DNA from: Nitrosococcus wardiae
Lineage (GTDB): Bacteria; Pseudomonadota; Gammaproteobacteria; Nitrosococcales; Nitrosococcaceae
NCBI RefSeq assembly: GCF_004421105.1
Contig: NZ_CP038033.1
Span: 3,305,659-3,369,658 of the forward strand
Reading direction: 5' to 3'
DNA: 64,000 nt
Shown: in pieces, positions 9,501-18,501 of the stretch
Layout: the number at the start of each line of letters is the position of its first letter
How positions within the stretch are numbered: position 1 is the stretch's first letter
Position numbers and translations under genes: made by a program
The notes under the pieces: generated by a model
What the model was told of the DNA's origin: nothing
Seen by the model: the letters and a program-made list of their open reading frames with translations, nothing else
The model's database searches: none

Positions 9501-10783
9501 ACACCCGCCGCATTGAAGTTCCAGTACTCACCCGCGTGGAAGGGGAAGGTGCCCTTTATGCGCGTATTGAAAAAAAACAGGTTACGGATCTGCGTCTGCG
9601 GATTTTTGAACCGCCGCGCTTTTTTGAAAAATTCCTGCAAGGCAGAAGCTGGAAAGAAGTCCCGGATATTGTGGCCCGCATCTGCGGCATCTGCCCAGTG
9701 GCCTATCAAATGAGCGCCACCCATGCCATTGAAAACGCCTTTAAGGCCACGATTACCCCAGAGATTCGGGCTCTGCGCCGCCTCTATTACTGCGGTGAGT
9801 GGATGGAAAGCCACAGTTTGCATATTCATCTACTGGCCGCCCCGGATTTCCTAGGTTATCCCAGCGCCATGGCCATGGCAAAGGATCACCCCGAGGTGGT
9901 CAAACGGGGGATGCACTTGCAAGGACTAGGCAACCGAATTTTGAAAATCTTTGGCGGCCGTCCGGTCAATCCGGTGGGCGTGCGGGTGGGCGGCTTCTAT
10001 CGCGCCCCGAGTCGACAAGAGGCCAGGGAGCTGCTGGAACTGCTCCAATCTGCGCTACCCAGCGCCGAAGCCCTGGTACGTTGGACTGCCAACTTAAAGC
10101 TGCCGGAAGTCAACCGGCCTGCCCCCTTTGTCTCCCTGCGCCACCCTAACGAATATCCCATGAATGAAGGCCGTCTCGTTTCCAGTCAAGGCCTAAACAT
10201 TGGGGCGGCAGAATTTGAACACCACATGATCGAATATCAAGTTCCCCACTCCACCGCCCTGCATGCTCACCTTCAGGGTCAGCCCTATTGGGTCGGTCCC
10301 CTGGCGCGCCTGAATAATAATCTGGATCGCCTACCCCCAGAAACGGCCACCCTGCTCCAGGAAACCGGGATCAGCTGGCCCAGCACCAATCCCTATCACA
10401 GTATCATTGCCCGCGCCTTAGAAGTCCATTTAGCCTTGCTCGAAGCCGTTCATCTCCTAAAGCACTATCACCGTCCTCGCCAGGCTTATGTAGCTATCGA
10501 ACCCCGCGCCGGTATCGGGATGGCCGCCACAGAGGCCCCGCGAGGAACGCTTTGGCACCGCTACGAATTGGACGCCGAGGGCTTTGTGCGCCAGGCTCGG
10601 ATTGTGCCACCGACCAGCCAGAACCAAGCCCAAATGGAAGCGGATATGCGGGCCAGCATCCTAGAATCCCTAGATTTTGATGACGAGGCATTACGGCTGC
10701 GGCTGGAATCTGGTATCCGCAATTATGATCCTTGTATTTCTTGTTCTACCCACTTTCTCCGGCTAGAGATAGAGCGGGCATAA
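9497..10783 (+). CDS. hydA: group 3b [NiFe] hydrogenase large (alpha) subunit
   Basis: The catalytic subunit, 428 residues. The two nickel-binding Cys pairs are intact: RICGICP near residue 60 and DPCISCSTH near the C-terminus. About nine residues follow the final His, so the protein should need a C-terminal maturation protease. It would oxidise or produce H2 with NAD(P) as partner; family members may also reduce sulfur. The ATG at 9497 was chosen because GAGGGAG sits at proper spacing there but abuts the ATG at 9491. No hyp maturation or protease genes are in the window. Confidence 0.92.
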   Translation: MNTRRIEVPVLTRVEGEGALYARIEKKQVTDLRLRIFEPPRFFEKFLQGRSWKEVPDIVARICGICPVAYQMSATHAIENAFKATITPEIRALRRLYYCGEWMESHSLHIHLLAAPDFLGYPSAMAMAKDHPEVVKRGMHLQGLGNRILKIFGGRPVNPVGVRVGGFYRAPSRQEARELLELLQSALPSAEALVRWTANLKLPEVNRPAPFVSLRHPNEYPMNEGRLVSSQGLNIGAAEFEHHMIEYQVPHSTALHAHLQGQPYWVGPLARLNNNLDRLPPETATLLQETGISWPSTNPYHSIIARALEVHLALLEAVHLLKHYHRPRQAYVAIEPRAGIGMAATEAPRGTLWHRYELDAEGFVRQARIVPPTSQNQAQMEADMRASILESLDFDDEALRLRLESGIRNYDPCISCSTHFLRLEIERA

Positions 10784-10834
10784 CTGAAGTTTAACCAAAC
10801 CACCAGAGAGCATGCCCTGGAAGGACTGATCCTA

Positions 10835-11623
10835 ATGAAAATAGCCGTTACTATCACCCTAGCGCTCGCCCTCTTGGTTGGGCTAACAATTGGCGCATTG
10901 GGTGGGGGAGGATCCGTCCTAACATTGCCTATCTTCGTGTATCTACTAGGGATCCCTGCCCAACAGGCCATACCCATGTCAATGCTGATAGTAGGGAGCA
11001 CCAGTTTCCTAGGAGCGCTCCTCCACTACTATTATGGGCACTTTCATACTAAAGCAACCCTATTATTTGCAGTAACAGGAATGATGGGAGCTTTCCTCGG
11101 TTCATTCCTCACCAATAAGGTCTCGCAACCATTACTCATGCTTATCTTCGCCACTCTAATGCTGACGGCGGGCATCGCTATGCTCCGAACGCGCGGGGCA
11201 TCACAAGGCCAACAGAAGTGCCATGTCGTCCGTTGTCTGGCAATTGGTGCCGGCGTAGGCACTCTCACTGGCTTTCTTGGCATCGGCGGGGGCTTTATGA
11301 TTGTACCTGCCCTGGTGTTATTCGCTGGCATACCAACTAAAAACGCCATGGGAGTGTCATTGGCGGTCATCACACTAAACTCAGCGGCAGGATTGATGGG
11401 CCTTATTCAGCATACTTCAATCAATTGGAAACTAACCCTCAGCTTTTTGGGGCTAGCCCTCATAGGAATGCTCGCTGGCATTGTCATTAAAAAAAGTTCG
11501 CGGGCAACACCTTCGCAAAGGATTCGGCTGGATTATCATTGTGCTAGCCTTAGTCATAGCAGGTGTCAATCTCTTGGGTTTCTCGAAGCCCTTCGGCCAA
11601 TAGCCTGGATATTTCACCACTAA
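10835..11623 (+). CDS. TauE/SafE-family anion exporter, apparent C-terminal frameshift
   Basis: A multi-pass permease with an N-terminal GALGGGGSVLTLP and an internal repeat GFLGIGGGFMIVPAL, the two glycine-rich motifs of TauE/SafE sulfite or organosulfonate exporters. After VIKK the reading frame turns to non-hydrophobic sequence. Removing one A from the run of seven at about 11489-11495 restores a typical last transmembrane helix (RKGFGWIIIVLALVIAG) ending in TAG at 11601-11603. This is therefore a frameshift or an assembly error. The stop in the corrected frame falls at the edge of a palindromic repeat. The gene sits 50 bases after hydA, perhaps in the same transcript. Confidence 0.8.
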   Translation: MKIAVTITLALALLVGLTIGALGGGGSVLTLPIFVYLLGIPAQQAIPMSMLIVGSTSFLGALLHYYYGHFHTKATLLFAVTGMMGAFLGSFLTNKVSQPLLMLIFATLMLTAGIAMLRTRGASQGQQKCHVVRCLAIGAGVGTLTGFLGIGGGFMIVPALVLFAGIPTKNAMGVSLAVITLNSAAGLMGLIQHTSINWKLTLSFLGLALIGMLAGIVIKKSSRATPSQRIRLDYHCASLSHSRCQSLGFLEALRPIAWIFHH

Positions 11624-11796
11624 GACACAAAGAGCACGAAGGTGAAGGGATCTTAGTCAGTTAAGAGAGATTGATGGAGTTGGGCGTTGCTCATGAACCC
11701 AACAGCTTTACCAATATATTTAATTTAATGTGTTTAAGCTTTTAATTTCTTTGTGTTCTTCGTGCCTTTGTGGTGAGTTCATGAATTATCCAGGCT
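11602..11796. repeat. 195-bp palindromic MITE-like element
   Basis: It has perfect 10-base terminal inverted repeats, AGCCTGGATA at 11602-11611 and TATCCAGGCT at 11787-11796. The next ~30 bases of each arm are related too (CACAAAGAGCACGAAG on the left, CTTCGTGCCTTTGTG on the right). It contains no open frame of note. The right arm recurs near 29213-29268 and 45169-45220, so it belongs to a dispersed family, probably non-autonomous or a hairpin-type intergenic repeat. Confidence 0.75.
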
Positions 11797-11832
11797 AATC
11801 TGCTGCTGCCAAAAGAGACTTAATCTTCACTA

Positions 11833-13110
11833 GTGGAGTTGTTCTATATACTGCTGGTTCTGTTGCTGGCAACACGCCTGTTCGGTGAACTCGCCAAGCG
11901 AGTAGGACAGCCCCCTCTCATTGGCGAAGTGGTGGCCGGGATCGTACTGAGCGCTCTTGCGGCTGAGTTTCCTGATATCTTTCCCGAACCGGCCGACCTC
12001 ATCGAGGATCCAGTCTTCACTGCTCTCACCGATCTTGCCATTTTCTTTCTGATGTTATTGGCGGGAATGCATTTACGTCTGCATGAGCTGGCTAAAGCCT
12101 CCGGTAATGCTTTTTTCATCGCCGTGGGCGGAATGGCGGTACCCATGGCTGTAGGAGTGGGGCTAGGATGGCTGCTTGTCCCCGACTCCGATTATAAACA
12201 GGCCCACACCCTATTTCTTGCCACTACCCTTTCCATCACAGCGCTCCCCGTCTCGGTGCGCATCCTTATGGATTTGGGTAGGCTTCATTCACGGATAGGC
12301 CAGGTTATCGTCTTGGCAGCCTTCATCAATGAAGTTCTGGGTTTGTTCCTCCTCGCAGTGCTAATGGCCATGATCAATACGGGTGAACTCCCCGACGTCG
12401 CCTCGTTCATGTATTTGCTCGGTCAGGCCCTGCTCTTCTTTATGGTAACTGGCGTGGTGGGTTATTTCACGCTCCCCTTCATCGGTAAATTCATCACCCT
12501 GTTTCGCCTTGATGAGATTAACTTCAGCGGCCTGCTCATCATTGCGCTGGCCAATTCTGTGCTCGCTGAAGTGCTGGGCATGCACTTTATCCTCGGCGCT
12601 TTTATTACCGGTGTGCTCTTCACTCCAAGCACTATCGACGAGACTGCCTATGAAGAGATTAGACGCAGGCTCAGTGGAATCAGCGAGGGCTTTCTCGCCC
12701 CCCTATTCTTCGCTTCCATTGGCCTGCACATCGATTTGAATGCTCTCGTCAAAGATCCCATATTCATCATCTATTTCATCTACGCCGCTTTCGCCTGCAA
12801 GTTCCTTGGAGCCGGACTGCCCGCTTATTGGATGGGATTTTCCTCCCGTGACGCCGCCGCTATAGGAGTAGGCATGAGCGCCCGTGGCGCCGTTGAACTC
12901 ATCATTGCCAACATCGCCTTGCGGGCGGGGTTATTCCAACGACCGGAACCCACTCCCCCTTTCATAGAAAACTTATTCTCAGCCATTGTCATCATGGCCC
13001 TAGTGACCACATTGGTGACACCGATTGTCCTCAAGAGATTACTAGGAGCGGGAAAAGAGGCAGATAAGGAGTCCAATAACTCTGCCTCTACTCACGCCGA
13101 TTCAAAGTAA
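11833..13110 (+). CDS. cation:proton antiporter (CPA2 family)
   Basis: A 425-residue integral membrane protein with about 12 hydrophobic segments, matching the Na+/H+ exchanger domain. N-terminal GQPPLIGEVVAGI and a later FITGVLF and SARGAVELIIA are typical of CPA2 (KefB/NapA-like) antiporters. There is no RCK/TrkA-N regulatory tail, only a short hydrophilic C-terminus. It exchanges Na+ or K+ for H+ in ion or pH homeostasis. The start is the GTG at 11833 with a weak ribosome site. It converges on the UPF0182 gene with 12 bases between stops. Confidence 0.88.
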   Translation: MELFYILLVLLLATRLFGELAKRVGQPPLIGEVVAGIVLSALAAEFPDIFPEPADLIEDPVFTALTDLAIFFLMLLAGMHLRLHELAKASGNAFFIAVGGMAVPMAVGVGLGWLLVPDSDYKQAHTLFLATTLSITALPVSVRILMDLGRLHSRIGQVIVLAAFINEVLGLFLLAVLMAMINTGELPDVASFMYLLGQALLFFMVTGVVGYFTLPFIGKFITLFRLDEINFSGLLIIALANSVLAEVLGMHFILGAFITGVLFTPSTIDETAYEEIRRRLSGISEGFLAPLFFASIGLHIDLNALVKDPIFIIYFIYAAFACKFLGAGLPAYWMGFSSRDAAAIGVGMSARGAVELIIANIALRAGLFQRPEPTPPFIENLFSAIVIMALVTTLVTPIVLKRLLGAGKEADKESNNSASTHADSK

Positions 13111-13122
13111 CCCAAGAATCTA

Positions 13123-15852
13123 CTACTGGAGGGGAGGTACCTCTGCTTCTATTGGAGGTGCCTCTGTTTCTATGGCTGTTTCTATACGCTCTTTAAGTGT
13201 GGTATAGGCTTCCTCCAGGGTGGGTTCCATCACCACAAAGTGGCCATCACTGATAATAATGCGCTGCAACCGGGGAATCTTTACCCTACCTTTGAAAGAG
13301 AGGAAGACGGGTTGAATATAGAGAACAACCTGGCCCACCGGCATAATGATCATATCGCCCAAAACAACATCAGAGCCATTTTGGCTCCATAGCGTAAACG
13401 AAGCAGCAACCTCTGGATCTATACTAATCAACGTTTGGATTTGGGAAGGTCCAAATACCAATTCTCCTTTGGGGAAGCTATAGACAATGAGCCTGCCATA
13501 ATAGGGCTCATCACTGCCGGCCACGAGCATGACCCGCATATTATCCCGTCCTTTGGCTAGCATGGGCAAAAACAATAGAAAATCAAGCCTGTCTTCTTCG
13601 ATTAAATCCAGCGTCAAATAATAAGCTTCCAGGCGACTTTCTGATCCTCGAGTATATTTTTCAACAGAAAGCCTTTTATCTTTCTTCTTATCAGAGGCTT
13701 CTAGGTCAGTTTGGGGGTATTTGGCAAAAGACCACATATCTTCCTGTTGATAAAAGGTTTCTACGTCAGTTTGGTGGTACTTGGCATAGATTCCCATTTG
13801 TATCTCGAATAAATCCTTAGGATAACGGACATGAGCACGAATATCAGGGGGCATCTGCTCTTTTGTTTTAAAAAGACTGGGATAGATCCTGCTATAGGCT
13901 TGGATGATGGGATCGCTAGAATCAAAGATATAATAGTTAACCGTGCCGTTATAAGCATCCACCGCGATTTTTACTGAATTGCGAATGTAATTTAATTTCC
14001 CTTTCCCTCTAGCCCTCATAGAGGAATCGAAATTCATTACCCCCCGACTGTCCTCCGCATAAGGATACCAGCTTGAAACCGTATAGGCGTCCTGAATCCA
14101 ATAAAGCCCCTTGGAGGTAAGCACCAAGTAGGGAAAAGAATCCAAGAGAAGATAGGGAGTCAGTGTATTGATCCGTTGGATAATATTACGTCGAAAAAGT
14201 AATCTGCTCTGGCTATGGGTTTGAGTAGTAAAAAATATATTTCTATTATTAAAATAAAAAGAAAAGATCAACTTCTTAAATAATGAAGAGAGAGGGAATC
14301 CTCCTTCTCTTAGAGGAACTCCTCCTTCTCCTCGATAATTAATCATTACATTAGAGGACCCTTTCGGGTAATGGAATTCCCCATTTTCATTAGGCGCGAT
14401 AGCATAACGATAGGACCCCAGGCCATAGTAGATACTGGGCTGTTCAATACTAAAATCATCGACGGATTCCGGTGGAACTCCCCGAATAAACCAATCCATA
14501 CCCGCCTCACCCTGTCCTTGACTAGCCGAGGTCATAGCAGCGCCATAGCCATGAGTATATATTAAATGTTCGTTTACCCACCTCCGAGCACCCCTTGGAA
14601 TTTCTTCGTAATCCAATTCCCGAGCCGCCAAAAGAACTTGTTGTTTATCCCCGTTGACCAGGTACCGATCAACATTTATCGCCGGGAAGTGATAATAGGT
14701 GCGCAACCGTTGAAGTTGGAGATAAACTTGGTTAACGAGTTCCCTATGCCAAAGTGGAACATTGCGAATGAAATCCTGCACTTTAGTGTTAGCAACACTT
14801 ACTGGAATTTTTCTTCTTTGATAGTCTCTGACTTCTACATCCTTGAGTTTATAGGCATCCAAAGTGGCTTGAATACTGTTGTCTATAAAAGGTTTTTCCA
14901 AGGAAAGCTCATTGGGATCAACGATATGTTCTTGGATAACCCCGTGCAAAAATTGAGAATGGCGGGCCCCTAGAGAGAGGACAAAGAATAAGAAAAAAAC
15001 CGTAAGCAATTTTAATCCCTTGCGCTTATGGATAAAGAATATAACTGAAAAGGCAATTCCCAATAAAAAAAACAGAGACAACCAAATCAAGGGCAGGACA
15101 ATGCGCATTTCAATGAAGCCAGGACCAAAAAACAAGGGTTGATGGGCCTCGCTATAAACCAGTGCATTGCGCTGTAAAACAAAATCCCATATTTCGATAA
15201 GAAATACTATCAATATCAAAATGCTCAAATGCCGTTTGGCCTCGACTGGCAAACGCTTACCGTGTTGAGAGAGTAAACGATTTTCGATCCAATAGAGCAA
15301 CGTCAACCCGATTAGGAGCAGCAGAAAAGCGATTGACAGACGTTGCACGATAAGCGTAAAAATGGGAAAAGAAAAAAGATAATAAGAGACATCCTTACCA
15401 TAAACTGGATCTTGAATGCCCATATCGGGAGCGACTAGATAAAGTAGAAAAGCTTCCCACTGCTGGAAAAGAGGCCAGGCAATAAGAATGCTTAGGATAA
15501 CGGAAAAAGGCGTATAGACCCAGAGTGAACCCGCTTGAAACTGATTAAATAAACGCTTAAAGCTTTTTCTGGGCGTACCTGGTGGAACCTCAGAAGGGCG
15601 TTCTGTCCCCAAGTAATGGGAGGCAACCCAAAAATTAATAAAGAAAATAAGAAAAAAAATAATACTTAATTGTATGAAAACAACAAATTGATAAAGCATC
15701 CGTTGCCAAAAATATAAACCATAATCCTGGGCATCAAACCACCAGAGATTTACTAAAAAAGGGACACCTTCAAATCCAGCAAAAATCAATAAAATAAAAA
15801 AGACGATGATGCTGAAACCGAGAACAAATAATCTGCGCTTCCAACGGGGCAT
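13123..15852 (-). CDS. UPF0182 family large membrane protein
   Basis: A 909-residue protein. The first ~300 residues hold about seven hydrophobic helices, followed by a large hydrophilic domain (residues ~310-880) probably outside the membrane. Size, layout and motifs such as HGYGAAMTSAS and WFIRGVP match UPF0182 (COG1615), a family of unknown function. The C-terminal ~20 residues are Glu/Pro rich. The coding DNA is more AT-rich than its neighbours. It is transcribed alone; the upstream 80-base gap to the ycjF stop is AT-rich. Confidence 0.9.
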   Translation of the reverse strand: MPRWKRRLFVLGFSIIVFFILLIFAGFEGVPFLVNLWWFDAQDYGLYFWQRMLYQFVVFIQLSIIFFLIFFINFWVASHYLGTERPSEVPPGTPRKSFKRLFNQFQAGSLWVYTPFSVILSILIAWPLFQQWEAFLLYLVAPDMGIQDPVYGKDVSYYLFSFPIFTLIVQRLSIAFLLLLIGLTLLYWIENRLLSQHGKRLPVEAKRHLSILILIVFLIEIWDFVLQRNALVYSEAHQPLFFGPGFIEMRIVLPLIWLSLFFLLGIAFSVIFFIHKRKGLKLLTVFFLFFVLSLGARHSQFLHGVIQEHIVDPNELSLEKPFIDNSIQATLDAYKLKDVEVRDYQRRKIPVSVANTKVQDFIRNVPLWHRELVNQVYLQLQRLRTYYHFPAINVDRYLVNGDKQQVLLAARELDYEEIPRGARRWVNEHLIYTHGYGAAMTSASQGQGEAGMDWFIRGVPPESVDDFSIEQPSIYYGLGSYRYAIAPNENGEFHYPKGSSNVMINYRGEGGVPLREGGFPLSSLFKKLIFSFYFNNRNIFFTTQTHSQSRLLFRRNIIQRINTLTPYLLLDSFPYLVLTSKGLYWIQDAYTVSSWYPYAEDSRGVMNFDSSMRARGKGKLNYIRNSVKIAVDAYNGTVNYYIFDSSDPIIQAYSRIYPSLFKTKEQMPPDIRAHVRYPKDLFEIQMGIYAKYHQTDVETFYQQEDMWSFAKYPQTDLEASDKKKDKRLSVEKYTRGSESRLEAYYLTLDLIEEDRLDFLLFLPMLAKGRDNMRVMLVAGSDEPYYGRLIVYSFPKGELVFGPSQIQTLISIDPEVAASFTLWSQNGSDVVLGDMIIMPVGQVVLYIQPVFLSFKGRVKIPRLQRIIISDGHFVVMEPTLEEAYTTLKERIETAIETEAPPIEAEVPPLQ

Positions 15853-15933
15853 ATTTTTTCCTTTTTAGTGGCTAAAATATTTAATCTTTTTTACATCTAA
15901 TAGATTTCTATTTTAAGTCATTAGCTCTTCTTA

Positions 15934-17046
15934 TCAACTCCCTGGACGTGGCTGTCTCTCAGCCCTGCTTCCGCTTGCCATGGCCTCACGCACTGCCTTG
16001 ATCACTTGTTTTCGAATCCGAGCTAGATAAGGCCGATCTTCTCCACTAAAAGGAATCGGTCGGCATAAACGCATAGTAATGATTCCCACTCGTGCCGTAT
16101 AAATTCCCATCGTAGCACCTTGCCCTGCCTGGGCTGATAAAGATGCCAGGAAAGTGCCTCCCAAAGTTTCAGCACCCGTATCCGCGACGACTTCTGAAAC
16201 ACCAGCAAGTGCAAGATTTCCTAGTACCCCTCGAATTAAAACAAAGGATCCGGCAAATCCAGGGCGCCCTCCATAGAGTATCGCGATCTCTCGCACCATG
16301 CGTACATTCCGCCATAGGCTAAGGACCGCATCAAATAAGACTAAAGGCGAGATAATTGTGATTAATGCAGTCTGCGAAGCATACTTTACGATGACTCTAT
16401 AGGCGCGCTCATCAAGAGAACGCAAAACTTGCTTAGCGAACAACTCTAATACTTCAGCATCACTATGAGCATCGGTCACCATGGAATGAAAAACTTCAAT
16501 TCCTGGATCTAAATCTGAACGTCTCGAGTAAAGGGTCTCAATACGGGCAACTAAATTTGTGGCAGCACCATGCCCCCCCTTTTCAGTCAGGTGTTTTGCT
16601 TCCTCTTGGAAAGCAGAGATATCTTGCATACGCCAGATATCTCGCACCTGCTCCCGCACCCACATTACGATGGCCACAATGAGCATGCCAAAGAGAATCG
16701 TAAAGAAAAGACCAAGCAAAAGGCTACGTTCAAACATAGCACCGAGGAAGGTCACCGTATCAAGCACGATAACACTCACTAGCAAAGCAACGGCGGCTCT
16801 TAAAAACCAGCGGAAGGCACGATGTCGCTGTCGTAAGGTTTGCTGCTTTAGCTGCTCGATATCCCTTTCCAAGGGAAGGCTTTTTTCTCTCTCTGTAAAC
16901 TCGCTCTTGCTAAGATAATCTAAAAAAGCGCGCTCACCTTCCTCTGCAAGCACTCGCGGGGAGGGAGACCTACGTTTTTCTTTGTCCCTCACCTGCTTTG
17001 GCTCAGATTCAATTTCCACGGGTGGAATCCAATGTTTATGACTCAT
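15934..17046 (-). CDS. ycjF: YcjF-like DUF697 membrane protein
   Basis: A 370-residue protein with a charged N-terminus (~100 residues), two adjacent transmembrane helices (about 85-145) and a DUF697 C-terminal domain with further hydrophobic segments (about 225-330). It is the usual partner of YcjX; family members are linked to envelope stress. Its ATG overlaps the ycjX stop, so translation is coupled. The exact biochemical function is unknown. Confidence 0.88.
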   Translation of the reverse strand: MSHKHWIPPVEIESEPKQVRDKEKRRSPSPRVLAEEGERAFLDYLSKSEFTEREKSLPLERDIEQLKQQTLRQRHRAFRWFLRAAVALLVSVIVLDTVTFLGAMFERSLLLGLFFTILFGMLIVAIVMWVREQVRDIWRMQDISAFQEEAKHLTEKGGHGAATNLVARIETLYSRRSDLDPGIEVFHSMVTDAHSDAEVLELFAKQVLRSLDERAYRVIVKYASQTALITIISPLVLFDAVLSLWRNVRMVREIAILYGGRPGFAGSFVLIRGVLGNLALAGVSEVVADTGAETLGGTFLASLSAQAGQGATMGIYTARVGIITMRLCRPIPFSGEDRPYLARIRKQVIKAVREAMASGSRAERQPRPGS

Positions 17047-18458
17047 CTCAATTTGTCCCCCAGAAGAAACTCTAAGGCTTGATCCAAGCGGATATGAGGC
17101 AGCATCCTAGAAGGGGATTCAGGAATAGGAGGGGGATGAAAAGAAAGAAAACGGAAACGGTCCTCAACCCAGTCTTCAGGAGTAGGGATAGTTTCTGGAA
17201 TTTCGCCAGGGAACAACAATACCTCACGTTCTCGCCCCTCAGGCATACCCTTGACACAAGAAAGCTTGCCTCCTTCATAATCTGTGACGACAGTCTCTGT
17301 CGATTTAACAGAAGACAGTGTCATCGTATCCATTTCCACACCACTAAAGCGGACTTCTTTTGCACCTTCCAAGATTAGCTGTTCTAGCAAAAGCCGAAGA
17401 TTGTGATGCTGATTGGCAGCTACATGATCCGCCTTGGTTGCAGCAAATAAAACCCGATCAATGCGAGGTTTAAAGAGACGGCGAATTAGACCCGAACGAC
17501 CATAAGAAAAACTTTCCAATGTTAACGCCAGCGTTTCCCTCATGTCATGAAAACACCCATAACCCCGATTGAGAATATTGAATAGATCTACCAGCACAAT
17601 CTGCCGATCAAAGCGCGAGAAATGTTCTTGATAGAACCGTTTGACAACACGCTCTTTATAAGCTTCATAGCGCTGACTCATGATGCTATAGAAACTCCTC
17701 TCCGGCGGCGCTACTACCGGGGGAAGGGGGCAAAAGCCAAGAATAGGCGTCCCTTTCAAGTCCCCTGGCATGGTAAAACGCCCCGGCTGAAGGAGGGTCA
17801 GTCCCGCTGCCTTACAACGATTAAGAAACTCGCTGTAAAATTCTGCGGCTTGCCGCATAGTTTCTTCTTCAGCGGTCTTAATCAGGTCCAAGTTGTTGAG
17901 AAAACTAAGCCACTCTTTCGATAATGAAGCTCGGGGCTCCTGTTTACAAAGCTCAAACACCTGCTGAGACCAGTCCTCAAAAGACTTTTCTAAAAGTGTC
18001 AGATCTAGGAGCCATTCCCCCGGATAGTCAATGATATCTAAATACAGAGTACTCAATGAGGTCATTCGCCGCCGCAGCATAGTCCCTGGGCGATAACGGA
18101 TAGCTAGGCGGATTTCACTGATCTGATCCGTAGGCTCCGGCCAGGAAGGAGGCTTACTGGCTAACTTCTCAACAAACGCCTTATAACGAAACTCCGGTAG
18201 TTCGCTCTCTGCCCGGGGGATAATCTTAGCCCCCGCAAGACGGCCTTCATTGGCGATTTTAAAAAAAGGTAACTGGGAGCCATGGGACAAATGATGAATT
18301 AAAGAAGTAATAAAAACTGTTTTTCCACTCTTATTAAGTCCTGTCACTGCCAGCCGAACAGAACGATCAAGTGCTCGATGAGCGAGATCACTCACACTGC
18401 TGCTGAACCGTCGTCTAAATGCCTCTATGTCGGCACGGTCGAGGCCAATATCTGCCAT
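17043..18458 (-). CDS. ycjX: YcjX family P-loop ATPase/GTPase (DUF463)
   Basis: A protein of about 471 residues with a Walker A motif near residue 35 (GLNKSGKT) and long conserved blocks such as YLDIIDYPGEWLLDL and VLFAATKADHV, which fit the DUF463/YcjX family. It binds nucleotide and acts with YcjF at the inner membrane, with a proposed role in stress. I set the start at the ATG at 18458; an open frame extends to 18569, but that part overlaps the upstream gene and lacks a ribosome site. Confidence 0.9.
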   Translation of the reverse strand: MADIGLDRADIEAFRRRFSSSVSDLAHRALDRSVRLAVTGLNKSGKTVFITSLIHHLSHGSQLPFFKIANEGRLAGAKIIPRAESELPEFRYKAFVEKLASKPPSWPEPTDQISEIRLAIRYRPGTMLRRRMTSLSTLYLDIIDYPGEWLLDLTLLEKSFEDWSQQVFELCKQEPRASLSKEWLSFLNNLDLIKTAEEETMRQAAEFYSEFLNRCKAAGLTLLQPGRFTMPGDLKGTPILGFCPLPPVVAPPERSFYSIMSQRYEAYKERVVKRFYQEHFSRFDRQIVLVDLFNILNRGYGCFHDMRETLALTLESFSYGRSGLIRRLFKPRIDRVLFAATKADHVAANQHHNLRLLLEQLILEGAKEVRFSGVEMDTMTLSSVKSTETVVTDYEGGKLSCVKGMPEGREREVLLFPGEIPETIPTPEDWVEDRFRFLSFHPPPIPESPSRMLPHIRLDQALEFLLGDKLR

Positions 18459-18501
18459 TGGGTTTCTTCCAGTATCAGTGAATATCCTATTTTTTAGCGA
18501 T

